Virus record (IMG/VR): IMGVR_UViG_3300031232_000004
Coordinates: 1-63,319 of that record
Origin: a virus
Strand: one strand, 5' to 3'
Length of the DNA: 63,319 nt
In this document: one piece after another, positions 47,530-57,143 of the stretch
Layout of the letters: each line of letters starts with the position of its first letter
Numbering within the stretch: position 1 is the stretch's first letter
Program-made: the position numbers and the translations under genes
Notes under the pieces: generated by a model
The model's input: only the letters and a program-made list of their open reading frames with translations
The model's database searches: none
Told to the model about the DNA's origin: nothing

Positions 47530-49416
47530 ATGGAATATGTTAAGAATCACACAGCCTACAAAGAGATGGTTTCGAGGGGAGCTAAGCTTGATAAGATTTT
47601 GCTTGATAGCACCAGTGAAATCGCCCGTTTGGTCGGGTCTACCCTCGGCCCAGGTGGACGCCCCGTAGCTATCGAACGCCAAGAGTGGAACCTCCCACCA
47701 GTCTTGACCAAGGACGGGGTTACTGTTTTCCGGTCTCTGGGCTTTAGAGATTCTTGTAAGCAGGCCGTGTTAGAACTTATGCGTGATGCCAGTGTCCGTA
47801 CCGCCGATGAAGCCGGGGATGGGACGACCACGGCTACTATTCTGTCTGAAATTCTATTTCGAAAAACACATGAATTCTGTAAGAACCATCCCCACACCCC
47901 TCCTATCCGTGTAATCCACTCCATTAACCGGATTTGGAAAGAAATCCTAGAACCTTCGATTTCTGATTTTTCCCTGGAATGTGATTTTTCTACTCCCCAA
48001 GGAAAAGAGCGTTTGCGCCAGGTCGCCCTTATTTCGGCCAATGGTGACAAAGAGTTGTCCGAAGCTGTAATCAAGTGCTATGAGATAGCCGGTGACGATG
48101 GGAATGTTACTATTCTTGAGTCTTCAGGCCCGTTTGGATATGAAGTAGAAAAACTAGAAGGATTCCCGGTTCTTACAGGTTTTGAAGAATCTTGTGGAAA
48201 GTTCTTCCCAGTTTTCATTAATGATCAAGCAAATCAACGGGTTATGGTTGATAAGCCGATGTTTATTTTGTTCAATGGCCGGATTTCCGATTGGAATGCT
48301 TTATCTAGGGTGTTAATGAAGCTTCAGGTCGGATATATGTCTGGGGAAATTAAGACCCCTAACCTGGTTGTTTATGCCGCTGGATACGGGGACAATGTTC
48401 TTGCCAACCTAGCCAGTGTTTGGGGGGATGGATCTCAACTCAATATCTTCCCCGCCCTTATCCCTAATCGTGATGCCATCCTTAATGCCCAGACATACTT
48501 CCTAGAAGATTTGGCCGCTATTACTGGGGCTAGTATTTTTGATCCAGGGGTAACTAAATCCTTGGACGATCTAAAAGAAGACGACATCGGGAATCTGTAT
48601 TGGAAGGATGATGACCCCGAGACTAGGGTATTGGTTCCTCAAGGGGTTAAGTTTTTTGAATGTAACAGGTATCGTAGCAATATCGTTGGTTATGCCGATC
48701 CTGAACAGGTCCTGGTTCGGGCCGATGAAATTAAAGCTTCTATTGCTGCTGCTGAATCTCAATATGACCGAATCTATCACCAAGAACGGTACGGTAAGTT
48801 GTCCGGGGGGCTGGCTAAGCTTCGTGTCGTGGGATCTAGCAACGGTGAACTAAAAGAGCGTCGGGACCGGGCCGAAGATGCCGTGTGCGCTGTTCGTGGG
48901 GCGATCAAACATGGTTGTATTATTGGGGGTGGATGGACTCTCCTTGCTTTGAGGCAAAAACTACAAGAATCCCTAAAGAATGGGACTCCGCTAGATATTG
49001 AAATCTATAATGAGATCTTGAATGAAGTATTAGTAGCTCCACTCCTGGTTCTACATTCTAATGCGGGGTATGTTACCCAGGTAGAAAAGACGGAATCTAA
49101 TCCTGATGGCTTGGAAGTAAGTGAAGACATTAATGAAATGTATATGTCCGTTACTGGGAAACTTGACCCTAAAAAGGCCAAGACTTTTGACGTTGCTAAA
49201 GGAAAGCTTGTTAGTGGGCTAAAAGAAGGTATTTTGGATTCTACACCAGCCCTGAAAGAAGCCCTCCGAAATTCCATTAGTATTGCCACTAGTTTGGGGA
49301 CTTTGGGTGGTATAGTTGTCCAGCCTCGGGTAGAAGCCGTTGATAGGCAAGAGGCCCGTGATGCTAAGGACTATGATCGGGCTGCTAGGGAGTTTGATCC
49401 TAACGACAGGACGTAG
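47530..49416 (+). CDS. groEL: GroEL-like chaperonin (Hsp60)
   Basis: 628 residues, longer than bacterial GroEL (~548). Equatorial/ATP motifs: LGPGGRPVAIE, VLTKDGVTVFRSL, ADEAGDGTTTATIL near residue 95, and the C-terminal DAVCAVRGAIKHGCIIGGG. The apical domain is divergent and enlarged (~residues 190-400). There is no GGM-repeat tail. It should fold phage proteins, perhaps a capsid or polymerase subunit that the host chaperonin cannot fold. The start is set by the promoter. A GroES-like candidate is at 57989. Confidence 0.93.
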   Translation: MEYVKNHTAYKEMVSRGAKLDKILLDSTSEIARLVGSTLGPGGRPVAIERQEWNLPPVLTKDGVTVFRSLGFRDSCKQAVLELMRDASVRTADEAGDGTTTATILSEILFRKTHEFCKNHPHTPPIRVIHSINRIWKEILEPSISDFSLECDFSTPQGKERLRQVALISANGDKELSEAVIKCYEIAGDDGNVTILESSGPFGYEVEKLEGFPVLTGFEESCGKFFPVFINDQANQRVMVDKPMFILFNGRISDWNALSRVLMKLQVGYMSGEIKTPNLVVYAAGYGDNVLANLASVWGDGSQLNIFPALIPNRDAILNAQTYFLEDLAAITGASIFDPGVTKSLDDLKEDDIGNLYWKDDDPETRVLVPQGVKFFECNRYRSNIVGYADPEQVLVRADEIKASIAAAESQYDRIYHQERYGKLSGGLAKLRVVGSSNGELKERRDRAEDAVCAVRGAIKHGCIIGGGWTLLALRQKLQESLKNGTPLDIEIYNEILNEVLVAPLLVLHSNAGYVTQVEKTESNPDGLEVSEDINEMYMSVTGKLDPKKAKTFDVAKGKLVSGLKEGILDSTPALKEALRNSISIATSLGTLGGIVVQPRVEAVDRQEARDAKDYDRAAREFDPNDRT

Positions 49417-49695
49417 ATGCCTATATATAATTTAAAGTGCCTAAAATGCTGGGAAACTAAAAGGTTGCTTTCTAGTGAACCTTTTGATAAAATACCTGTT
49501 ACAGACCTTATATGTAAATGTAATTATATAATGGTAAGGGCGTTTTCAGGTCCTCAATCAACCCTAGTAAAAGAAACCCTAGACAATGGAGCTATGCGAC
49601 ACGCCGTAGAACGTCCTGCGGATATTGAACGTATTATGCGTGAACGTATAGCTAAGGCAGATCCTTTGGCCGGAACAAACAAGAACTATAGCTAA
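49417..49695 (+). CDS. FmdB-like small zinc-ribbon protein
   Basis: 92 residues with the family start MPIYNLKC-x2-C and a second C-x-C pair (LICKCNYIM), forming a zinc ribbon in residues ~7-36, then a helical tail (ADIERIMRERIAKADP). Directly abuts groEL and overlaps the SbcC start by one base. These ribbons are often called regulatory, but the function is unknown. Confidence 0.7.
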   Translation: MPIYNLKCLKCWETKRLLSSEPFDKIPVTDLICKCNYIMVRAFSGPQSTLVKETLDNGAMRHAVERPADIERIMRERIAKADPLAGTNKNYS

Positions 49696-51770
49696 TGATA
49701 CATACTTTAACAGACATTGAACTAGAAAATTTTGGTCCTTTCGTAGGATCTCACAAACTCCCCTTGCCTGAAACTGGTATGTGCCTGTTTAAGGGCAAGG
49801 TAGAAGAGACTGGATCAGGATCGGGGTGTGGGAAGAGTTTTGCCCTGAATACTATTTCGTACGTCATGGGGGGGTGTCCTTATCCTGCTACTGAACTCCA
49901 GTCTTGGCATACGGAAGATCTACCTAGTGTTAAAGTAAGTTGGAAGGCCGGGGATAACCTATACACGGCTACTAGGGCTAAGGGGTTAGGTCTAACTGGT
50001 AATGGTTTAGTAAAGGGTCTAAAGGGGAAGGCCGCTGAATCCCAGCTAGATCAAATCTTTGGACTAGATGAAAAGGCTCGGGCCGTTATTACTTATCGGC
50101 CCCAAGGCGAACCTGGGAGATTTTTAGCACTTTCAGATTCTGAGAAAAAAGAATATTTATCTAAGTTGTTAGATTTATATAAATATGAACTAGTAGCTGC
50201 GGAGGCTCAAAAGGTTATATCAACGTTAGAAAAAGATCTTGGTGTAAAGAAGGGGGTATTGGAACAGTTGGAGTTAAGGGGCGGCGGCGATGTTGCCCCA
50301 CTAGAACAAGAAATCGAAAGTATAGTATCCCAAATTGAAAAGCTTAAAAATGATCAGTCCCTGTTACATGAAAAAATCGAACAGACGCAAAACGCTATTG
50401 TTTTAAAACAGAACGAATATAAATCTGCGGTCCAAGAAAATTCTAAGGCCCTCACCCAAATCCTTAGTGAGATCCAACACCAGGCACTGGAAATTAGTTC
50501 TATGGCTGCCCCCATGGAGCTAGGTGTTTTAGGGGATAAGATCCAGTCGTTACAAAAAGACCTCCGAAAGATGATCCAAGAGGACGGGGTAAGGATGTCT
50601 ACCCATAACTCTGGGAAAAATACTATAGAACAGTCCATATCTAAAATCCAAGTAGAACTCCGGCAAAAACCCCGTCTACAGCAAGAAATCGCCCGGTTGA
50701 AGGATGAATATAAGAAAATTCAAGCCCAGATATGCCCCACATGTGAACAAACATGGGCTACCGAGTCTTCTAAGAAGAAACTGGAAGATATCAAGGTAGA
50801 AGGCAAAAGGATTAATGACCAGCTAAAAGATCTCTTAGAGAAAGAGTCCCGTCTAGGCACCCTACAAAAAGAAGCGGGGGAATACCCCGCCTTTGAAAAG
50901 AACCCCGGTATAGCTGTAGCTGAAAACGATATTCTATTGTACAAGGAAAAAGAAACTGGGATTCGTTTGGAATTCGAATCTTCTAAGAAAGAGAAACTAA
51001 AGGTACTTAAAGAAAAAGAAAATCTAGCTAAGGCTGACTTTAAAGCCCCGGTAGACGTAGCAAGTATTGATACCGCCCTTAAGACCCTTAATGCTATTGT
51101 TGGTACATATAATACCGAAAATAGTAACATTTTTAACCAGATGTCTAACCTGGAAAGAACAAAGATCGATCTTGTTTCTAAAGTAAAGAATATTGTCACC
51201 AACCAAAAAGAAATTGAAAGTATCCGAGCCAAAATCCTTGATACCCAGACTAAATTCAATTTTGAGTCCGACCTAGTAGCCATGGTTGGTCGCCAGGGCT
51301 TTTTGGGTGGTATCTTCGAAGAAGTATTGGCCGAAATAAGTTCTTCTGCCAATGATATCTTGGGACGGGTAGCCAACGTAAGACACCTAAGTATTGAATT
51401 CCAAACAGAAAAAGAAGCCCAAAATGGGAACATCGCAGCCCGTATTACCCCCGTCCTATACAGTCGGGGAAACAAAATCGGGTTCAAGGCCGGGATTTCT
51501 GGGGGGATGAAGGTCTCGGTAGATCTGGCCGTGGATCTGGCCTGGGGGGATGTTATTAGCCGTCGCCGGGGATCTTATCCTGGATGGGTGATCTTAGACG
51601 AGTCGTTATACGGCCTTTCTGGAACCGATAAAGAATCTTGCCTGGAAATGTTAGCAGATTCTGCTTGCAATAAGCTGGTACTAGTGGTAGATCATTCTAG
51701 TGAATTCCAGGGACTATTTCACCAAGTAGTCGAAATCGAAAACGTAGACGGAAAGGCTAGATTTATCTAA
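49695..51770 (+). CDS. SbcC/Rad50-like (T4 gp46) recombination nuclease ATPase
   Basis: 691 residues. Walker A GSGSGCGKSFALN near residue 38, long coiled-coil arms (~170-330 and ~355-520), a zinc hook C-P-T-C near residue 347, an ABC signature-like AGISGGMKVSVDLAV, and Walker B GWVILDESLYGLSG. It forms a complex with the SbcD-like nuclease encoded at 58312, resecting DNA ends for RecA/UvsX recombination. About half the length of bacterial SbcC, typical for the gp46 group. Confidence 0.9.
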   Translation: MIHTLTDIELENFGPFVGSHKLPLPETGMCLFKGKVEETGSGSGCGKSFALNTISYVMGGCPYPATELQSWHTEDLPSVKVSWKAGDNLYTATRAKGLGLTGNGLVKGLKGKAAESQLDQIFGLDEKARAVITYRPQGEPGRFLALSDSEKKEYLSKLLDLYKYELVAAEAQKVISTLEKDLGVKKGVLEQLELRGGGDVAPLEQEIESIVSQIEKLKNDQSLLHEKIEQTQNAIVLKQNEYKSAVQENSKALTQILSEIQHQALEISSMAAPMELGVLGDKIQSLQKDLRKMIQEDGVRMSTHNSGKNTIEQSISKIQVELRQKPRLQQEIARLKDEYKKIQAQICPTCEQTWATESSKKKLEDIKVEGKRINDQLKDLLEKESRLGTLQKEAGEYPAFEKNPGIAVAENDILLYKEKETGIRLEFESSKKEKLKVLKEKENLAKADFKAPVDVASIDTALKTLNAIVGTYNTENSNIFNQMSNLERTKIDLVSKVKNIVTNQKEIESIRAKILDTQTKFNFESDLVAMVGRQGFLGGIFEEVLAEISSSANDILGRVANVRHLSIEFQTEKEAQNGNIAARITPVLYSRGNKIGFKAGISGGMKVSVDLAVDLAWGDVISRRRGSYPGWVILDESLYGLSGTDKESCLEMLADSACNKLVLVVDHSSEFQGLFHQVVEIENVDGKARFI

Positions 51771-51771
51771 A

Positions 51772-52296
51772 ATGATCGAAAACGGCTGGGTAACAGAAAA
51801 AAATGGCGACCGTCTCCATTATAAAAATGATTTTCTACATTGTGATTCCGGCCCGGCCATTATCTACGCCGATGGGGGTCAAGCATGGTATAAGGACGGC
51901 CTTTTACACCGCCTGGACGGCCCGGCCCGCATTTGGGCCGATGGGGGCCAAGCATGGTTTAAGGATGGAAAATACCACCGCCTAGATGGCCCTGCCTATG
52001 TGGGCAGTAGTGGATATAAAGCATGGTGGGTGAACGGGGGTAGACACCGCCTAGATGGCCCGGCCTATATTGGGGCCGATGGGTATAAAGAATGGTGGGT
52101 GAAGGGGCGGGAATTGACCGAGGAAGAGTTTAATGAGAAGTATGGAAAGAACAACCTCTCTAAAAATAACAAAAACTTCAACTTAATTAAATTTAATAAA
52201 GTTGGTAAGGAAGTATTTGGGGATAAGTTCTGCTTAGAAAACATGGTTGTGATTGATAAAATCATAACCGCCTGGGAAAAGATCCGAAACCGATGA
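51772..52296 (+). CDS. W/G repeat protein (copy 3 of 4)
   Basis: 174 residues. Five units of ~20 residues (NGWVTEKNGDRLHYKNDFLH, then CDSGPAI-ADGGQAWYKDGLLHRLDGPA and so on) occupy residues 1-112, then LTEEEFNEKYGKNN and a short Lys/Asn-rich C-terminus. Units 2 and 3 are nearly identical at DNA level, indicating recent internal duplication. ATG immediately after the SbcC stop. Function unknown. Confidence 0.65.
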   Translation: MIENGWVTEKNGDRLHYKNDFLHCDSGPAIIYADGGQAWYKDGLLHRLDGPARIWADGGQAWFKDGKYHRLDGPAYVGSSGYKAWWVNGGRHRLDGPAYIGADGYKEWWVKGRELTEEEFNEKYGKNNLSKNNKNFNLIKFNKVGKEVFGDKFCLENMVVIDKIITAWEKIRNR

Positions 52297-52406
52297 AATC
52301 TGTTATTGAAACGATTAAACTTATTATTAGTTTAGCTATAGCCTTCCCCGTGTGTATTTTTATCTTAATTTTTGGACCATTAATTGATTACTATAAGAAC
52401 AAATGA
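52293..52406 (+). CDS. 37-residue single-pass membrane protein
   Basis: Overlaps the preceding stop (ATGA) and the following start (ATGA), so it is in a coupled operon. Sequence: short polar N-terminus, one TM helix (LIISLAIAFPVCIFILIFGP), charged end YYKNK. Function unknown. Confidence 0.55.
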   Translation: MKSVIETIKLIISLAIAFPVCIFILIFGPLIDYYKNK

Positions 52407-52750
52407 CCAACCCCCTGATCCCCATCGTCCAGAACCCTAGGTTTTTGATTGAAAACTGGCTGTTACCTGAATCCTTTTTTCGAAGGAAACTGGTGCGTCT
52501 AAAGTGGAATCTAGGTAACCCTAAAGTAGAAATGAATCTGTGTGAATGGATATTTTATGGGACGGCTGGGGAAAAGGTCTTTAAGTTGTCCTGGGTTAAA
52601 GCCGAGGAAGGGCCATACACTTTGAGTTACGAAGCTATTTTCTATACTAAAAACGAAATTGCTATGGCAAAAGTAAACACTTTCTTTAAAGCCCTTCTAC
52701 GTGGAACCCGTAAGGTAAAGATTTATGGTAAAGGCGCTGTATGTCCCTAA
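52403..52750 (+). CDS. Hypothetical protein
   Basis: 115 residues, beta-rich with aromatic strands (EWIFYGTAGEKVFKLSWVKA, GPYTLSYEAIFYTKNE) and a basic helix near the end (VNTFFKALLRGTRKVKIYGK). Coupled on both sides, 10-nt overlap into the helicase gene. No family recognised. Confidence 0.55.
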   Translation: MTNPLIPIVQNPRFLIENWLLPESFFRRKLVRLKWNLGNPKVEMNLCEWIFYGTAGEKVFKLSWVKAEEGPYTLSYEAIFYTKNEIAMAKVNTFFKALLRGTRKVKIYGKGAVCP

Positions 52751-54327
52751 CCTTAGTCACCCCGGTAAAAATTCGTATAGACGTTGCCCCAGAAATCTTA
52801 GATCGGCTTAGGGAAAATCTGGCTTATACTGACGAAAGGCTAAACCATTCTATTAAGATGTGGAAAAACATCTTAGACCAGGACGTTAAATGGGAAAAGG
52901 GTGGAAAGAAATGGTCTCGGCACTGGTTCTTTAATAAAAATAGCCGTAGCGACCTGGTACAAAAGATTTCCGATTTAAAGGATCAACAATCCAAGACTCT
53001 CCTATTCGAGGATAAGGAGGGGTATTGGACATATTCTGGTATAGCGTCTGTCCTAGAGACTATATGTGGGGAAAAAGTAGTGGTGTCCTATCCCCTCCCC
53101 GAATATGGGGTAATCCCCTGGGCAACCCCTCCGGCCCGTAGTCCTAGGTGGTACCAGTCGAAGGCCACAGAGCTTTTTGCCCCGGCTGTACCTACAGCCC
53201 TACCTAAGGCCGTGGAGCTTGCTACGGGGCTGGGGAAGACTTTTATAGAGATCCTTGTTACGAAGGAGATCGGTCTACCAACAGTAGTAGTTACACCTAC
53301 CCTCAACATTGCAGAAAACACTATCCGGGACTTCATCCTACACTTTGGAAAAGGCAAAGTTGGCCAATTCTTTGACGGTAAGAAACAATCCGATAAACTT
53401 ATTACCGTGGCTGTAGCTAAGTCATTGTCCCTGGTTAAGCCTGGGGATGAACACTATGACAACTTACGGGCTAAAAAACTTCTAATAGTAGATGAATCCC
53501 ATACCTGTCCCCCGGATGAGCTTCAGTCCGTCACTATGGGGCTTATGGAAATGGTTCCATACCGTGGTTTCGTGTCGGGGACTCAGATGCGTACCGATGG
53601 CCTTAGCCCCCTACTCCAAGCCATTACCGGAGATGTATTGCTTAGGATGTCTGTCAAGGACGGGGTGGAACAAGGATTTTTATCACCACCTAACTTCTAT
53701 CAATTTACGATAGATTCGAATGAACGAAACGAAATTAAGGAAATCACACCTACCGGAAAGGAAAAGATAAAGAAGATATCATCCAAAGATGTTATGAACC
53801 TTACCCGGATCCACGTCCATCGTAATCCCCTGATATATAAACATGCTGTAAAACTCATACATAGCGCGGTAGCGAAGGGGCGCAGGGCTTTAGTCTTGGT
53901 AGATGAAATCTTTCAATTCCAATGGTTGTTGGATCATGGATTAAACATAAAAGCCATGTTTGCCCATGGTGGGGTAACTAAAGATAATAAACATCTCGTC
54001 CCTAAAGAACACCATAAATCAGACACCTACGATCTAATACAACGATTTGACGATGGTGAATTCCCCGTCCTAGTGGGGACATCTTGTATCGGGATGGGTA
54101 GCGATATTAAGTCGGTATCACTAATTGTTGACTTGTTTGGAAATTGTTCTGAAACCAGGATCCGGCAGGGGGTGGGGCGTGGCACTAGGTTGTTTGAAAA
54201 TAAAAAAGACTTTGTTTATGCTTGCTATTGCGTCAAAAACGTGTTACCATTATACAATCAAGGTCGGGCACATAGAGAAGTTCTTGACGACATTTATGGA
54301 CCAGTAAAAGTAATGGAGGCTAAGTAA
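52741..54327 (+). CDS. SF2 DNA helicase (UvsW-like)
   Basis: 528 residues. N-terminal DNA-binding region (~1-130), then a DEXH motor: RWYQSKATELF (Q-like), ELATGLGKTFIEI (Walker A), TVVVTPTLNIAENT, LLIVDESHTCPPDE (DESH), GFVSGTQMRTDG (motif III), GTSCIGMGSDIKSV and RIRQGVGRGTRLFE (motif VI). It should remodel branched DNA and promote strand annealing or branch migration, partnering the recombinase and resolvase. Confidence 0.88.
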   Translation: MSLTLVTPVKIRIDVAPEILDRLRENLAYTDERLNHSIKMWKNILDQDVKWEKGGKKWSRHWFFNKNSRSDLVQKISDLKDQQSKTLLFEDKEGYWTYSGIASVLETICGEKVVVSYPLPEYGVIPWATPPARSPRWYQSKATELFAPAVPTALPKAVELATGLGKTFIEILVTKEIGLPTVVVTPTLNIAENTIRDFILHFGKGKVGQFFDGKKQSDKLITVAVAKSLSLVKPGDEHYDNLRAKKLLIVDESHTCPPDELQSVTMGLMEMVPYRGFVSGTQMRTDGLSPLLQAITGDVLLRMSVKDGVEQGFLSPPNFYQFTIDSNERNEIKEITPTGKEKIKKISSKDVMNLTRIHVHRNPLIYKHAVKLIHSAVAKGRRALVLVDEIFQFQWLLDHGLNIKAMFAHGGVTKDNKHLVPKEHHKSDTYDLIQRFDDGEFPVLVGTSCIGMGSDIKSVSLIVDLFGNCSETRIRQGVGRGTRLFENKKDFVYACYCVKNVLPLYNQGRAHREVLDDIYGPVKVMEAK

Positions 54328-54512
54328 TGGTTAGTGTTATTCTTTTTATAAATCTTTATGTTCTTATGGGGTGGTTTGGGTATGAACTCTACCTCCTGAA
54401 TAAGAATAAGTTTAATATGATTGTTTTAGAAAAAGATTGCCAGGACGTGAAGTGGGAAGTGGTTAAGAAGGATTATACTGAAAAGGAATATACCACGGGT
54501 GTGGAAGTATAG
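54327..54512 (+). CDS. Small membrane protein
   Basis: 61 residues with one N-terminal TM helix (VILFINLYVLMGWFGYELYLL) and a charged tail. Start overlaps the helicase stop (TAATG). Function unknown. Confidence 0.5.
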   Translation: MVSVILFINLYVLMGWFGYELYLLNKNKFNMIVLEKDCQDVKWEVVKKDYTEKEYTTGVEV

Positions 54513-54585
54513 CTGCTTCCAAGGTTCGGCTTTAATTGCTCCAGGTATTTATGTACTTTCTACCTACAATCAAACAAGGAATTCC

Positions 54586-55488
54586 ATGCCCCGTCCCTCT
54601 AACCCCGCCCTTGAAGATGTCCTAGGTGTCCAATATCCCGTCTTAGATCACGGGTACATAACCCTGATCGACTATATGGGGAATGACGACGAGATCGTTC
54701 GGGCAGCTAGGGCTAGTATCAGTGCTGGACAAAAAATCAGCGATACAAAAAGCCTTATACGCCACCTTGTAAAGAATAGGCATACATCCCCTATCGAACA
54801 AGTTCAAATGAAGTTTCAAGTCAAGATGCCGATTTTCATTGCCCGTCAATGGGTCCGGCATCGTACCGCCAAACTTTCTGAGTTTTCAGGACGGTATAGT
54901 AAGTTTGAATGTGAATTCTACGTCCCTACCCTGGATGCTATTAAGGCCCAGTCTAAAGTAAATAAACAAGGGTCGGACGGGGAACTACCGGAAGAAACTA
55001 AGATCAAGGCCCAAGAGACTCTAGCCTTAAACTCGGCTGAAGCCTTTGATGCTTATGTTGGACTGATTGAATCAGGTATAGCCAGGGAAACGGCCCGGGA
55101 GCTTTTGCCAGTAAATATGTATACTACCATGATCTGGACCATGGATTTACATAACTTATTACATTTTATCAACCTTCGAATGGACTCCCACGCCCAATAT
55201 GAGATCCAAAAATATGCCGTAGTTTTAGCTAAATTTGTCTATATTGGTTTTCCTCTCCTATGGGAAGCTTTTGAGGACTTTACATATGGGGCACTTACTT
55301 TAAGCCGGTTGGATATAGTTGCTCTAAGACTGATTGGTGATTTTCACGGAGAAAAATTCTCAGAAGAATGTAAAACCAAGGTTGAAGAAGTCTTTAAAAA
55401 TGTTTCGAGAAGTGAACTTAATGAGTTTTTTGAAAAACTTTGTTTAATTACGGGGTATATGGTAGATGGCCAAACAAAGCAAGGATAA
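54586..55488 (+). CDS. thyX: Flavin-dependent thymidylate synthase
   Basis: 300 residues from the ATG at 54586, chosen because AAGGA lies 6 nt upstream; the longer frame has no RBS. The ThyX signature RHRTAKLSEFSGRYS (RHRx7S) is at ~residue 90, with EQVQMKFQVKMPIFIARQWV before it and a TARELLPVNMYTTMIWT stretch followed by HNLLHFINLRM for the active site. It makes dTMP from dUMP using FAD/NADPH and methylene-THF, linking to dUTPase, RNR and NAD supply. Confidence 0.93.
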   Translation: MPRPSNPALEDVLGVQYPVLDHGYITLIDYMGNDDEIVRAARASISAGQKISDTKSLIRHLVKNRHTSPIEQVQMKFQVKMPIFIARQWVRHRTAKLSEFSGRYSKFECEFYVPTLDAIKAQSKVNKQGSDGELPEETKIKAQETLALNSAEAFDAYVGLIESGIARETARELLPVNMYTTMIWTMDLHNLLHFINLRMDSHAQYEIQKYAVVLAKFVYIGFPLLWEAFEDFTYGALTLSRLDIVALRLIGDFHGEKFSEECKTKVEEVFKNVSRSELNEFFEKLCLITGYMVDGQTKQG

Positions 55489-56068
55489 GGGGCATACTAA
55501 ACAAGACTTCAGAACCCCCAAGGACTTCCTAGATCGTCTTCAACTATTCTTTGGCCCTATCGTATTAGATCTGGCTGCGGTAAACAGCAATAAGGTATGC
55601 AAAGAGTTTTTTGGGCCTGGCTATGAACAGTATGTAAAGTGTTTAGGGAAGGAATATATTGAAGAATTCCTTAAGACTGGTACCGAACAAGACCTTAGAG
55701 ATCAATGGTATAAGGAGACGGACGGAAGCCTCATTCCTTCAATAAGTACGTTTTCCCTTTGTTTGGAGAAAGGTGGGGTGGCTTTTTGTAATCCTCCCTT
55801 TGGTGATATCTACGACTTTTCTTTCTTTAATAAGACTTTTTCTGAGAATACTAATAAACCTATAGTAATGTTGGTGCCTATTGGTGTTACTGATTGGTTT
55901 GTTGAAAACGTCCTACCATATGCTGAAACCAAGCTTTTGAAAGGGCGGTTGTCTTTTATTGAAGGTAACACTTTCCCTAAAGACTGTATGGCTTGTTTTT
56001 ATGGTATAGGTAAACCCGGAAAGATATCCGTGTGGGATTGGCGTAACGAGGATTTAAAACTAGGATAA
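55466..56068 (+). CDS. DNA N6-adenine methyltransferase (phage Dam-like)
   Basis: 200 residues. KQDFRTPKDFLDRL-x5-GPIVLDLAA (SAM-binding region) and FCNPPFGDI (NPPF catalytic motif) match small phage Dam-type methylases. It probably methylates adenine in phage DNA to avoid restriction; target unknown. Overlaps thyX by 23 nt. Confidence 0.85.
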   Translation: MAKQSKDKGHTKQDFRTPKDFLDRLQLFFGPIVLDLAAVNSNKVCKEFFGPGYEQYVKCLGKEYIEEFLKTGTEQDLRDQWYKETDGSLIPSISTFSLCLEKGGVAFCNPPFGDIYDFSFFNKTFSENTNKPIVMLVPIGVTDWFVENVLPYAETKLLKGRLSFIEGNTFPKDCMACFYGIGKPGKISVWDWRNEDLKLG

Positions 56069-56069
56069 A

Positions 56070-57143
56070 ATGTCAAACAATAACTGGTTGTCTACAGAAG
56101 ATCAAGAACATTTTAGACTCTTTGCCGGTAGGGTAAAGGCTAAAATTGCCAAGTATGGTAAAATGGATAACGACGAGGAGGTTCTGGCCCAGCAACGCTC
56201 CCAGGTAGAAGAACTTCAATCCCTAGAAAAGGAATGGAAAACCAGTGTTATCAACAGTGGGAAGGTCGAGGAGGCTTATGGGATTTTCTTAGACTTTATT
56301 TTAAATGAAAAGAAGAACCGTCTAGCAGCCCGGCCTTATTTCAGGGAGCGTCAATCGGTTTTTACAGCTTCTATATCCCCCGGTATCAAGGCTCGGGATG
56401 TTGATAAGATTCAAAAATATGACATAAATTTCTTGTTTATTAAACTTGTAGCAAAGACGTTCCAACAGCCTAAAGACTTGCTGGCTATATATAATAAGGT
56501 CATCAAGGCCCGAAACGCTTTGATTGAAATCAACGCTCCACTCGCCATATCTAAGGCCACTAGCTTTGGCCGTAATACCCCCCAAAGCCACCTCACCTTC
56601 ATGGACCTGGTAGAAATCACCCTGGAAGGCCTTACCAATGGTGTTGATAAATTTTGTGGTGAATATTCCGATACCTGGCGGGCCGTGTGTATTGGGCGTA
56701 TGACTGGGAATCTGATCGAAGACTATAACCAGACCCTTATCCACTTCTACCCTGCCGATAAGAGAAAACTGTACCGAGCCCATAAATTTATTTCTAGGAA
56801 GGTCCCAGGATCGTTCGATATTAAGGATGTGGTGGTAGCTGTCAACACTTCCCCTAAAGAGAAAAATGGTAAGAAGATCAAGGTTCTACCAAAGGTAACA
56901 GAAGAAGAAATGTCTGATTTGTTGGCCGCAGCCTCTACCGTAAGTTCAGATTCTATCATGCCTGAAGATGATGATAATGAAGGGGACACCGCTATTACAG
57001 AATACCCTGACCCAGTGGAAACCCGTCCCGATATCATGGTAGAAGAACATGAAACCGTGATGAAGGTTAGGAAGGCTTTGGAGTTTTTGACCCCCTATGA
57101 ACATAAAGTATTGAGGCTTAAAGGGGTTGATTTCGGGGGTTGA
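56070..57143 (+). CDS. Divergent sigma70-family RNA polymerase sigma factor
   Basis: 357 residues. Region 2-like sequence starts near ~155 (ARNALIEINAPLAISKATSF, then a 10-residue gap, FMDLVEITLEGLTNGVDKF) with a region 2.4-like basic helix after it (WRAVCIGRMTGNLIEDYNQT). The C-terminus (ALEFLTPYEHKVLRLKGVDF) resembles region 4. An acidic stretch (~300-330) separates them. It could direct host RNA polymerase to late promoters, such as the TGGTATAAT-type ones here. The -35 of the next promoter overlaps its stop codon. Confidence 0.6.
   Translation: MSNNNWLSTEDQEHFRLFAGRVKAKIAKYGKMDNDEEVLAQQRSQVEELQSLEKEWKTSVINSGKVEEAYGIFLDFILNEKKNRLAARPYFRERQSVFTASISPGIKARDVDKIQKYDINFLFIKLVAKTFQQPKDLLAIYNKVIKARNALIEINAPLAISKATSFGRNTPQSHLTFMDLVEITLEGLTNGVDKFCGEYSDTWRAVCIGRMTGNLIEDYNQTLIHFYPADKRKLYRAHKFISRKVPGSFDIKDVVVAVNTSPKEKNGKKIKVLPKVTEEEMSDLLAAASTVSSDSIMPEDDDNEGDTAITEYPDPVETRPDIMVEEHETVMKVRKALEFLTPYEHKVLRLKGVDFGG

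Noticed and set aside
47494-49416. Earlier ATG for groEL at 47494
   Set aside because: That ATG overlaps the -35 box of the obvious promoter, so it would not be on the main transcript; the ATG at 47530 fits GroEL N-termini.
50720-51487. 255-codon antisense frame within the SbcC-like gene
   Set aside because: Shadow of the coiled-coil coding strand, no RBS, Ser/Phe/Leu-rich translation.
51772-52120. Insertion sequence as the source of the dispersed similar segments
   Set aside because: The shared DNA encodes repeat units inside intact genes; no transposase, terminal inverted repeats or target duplications are seen.
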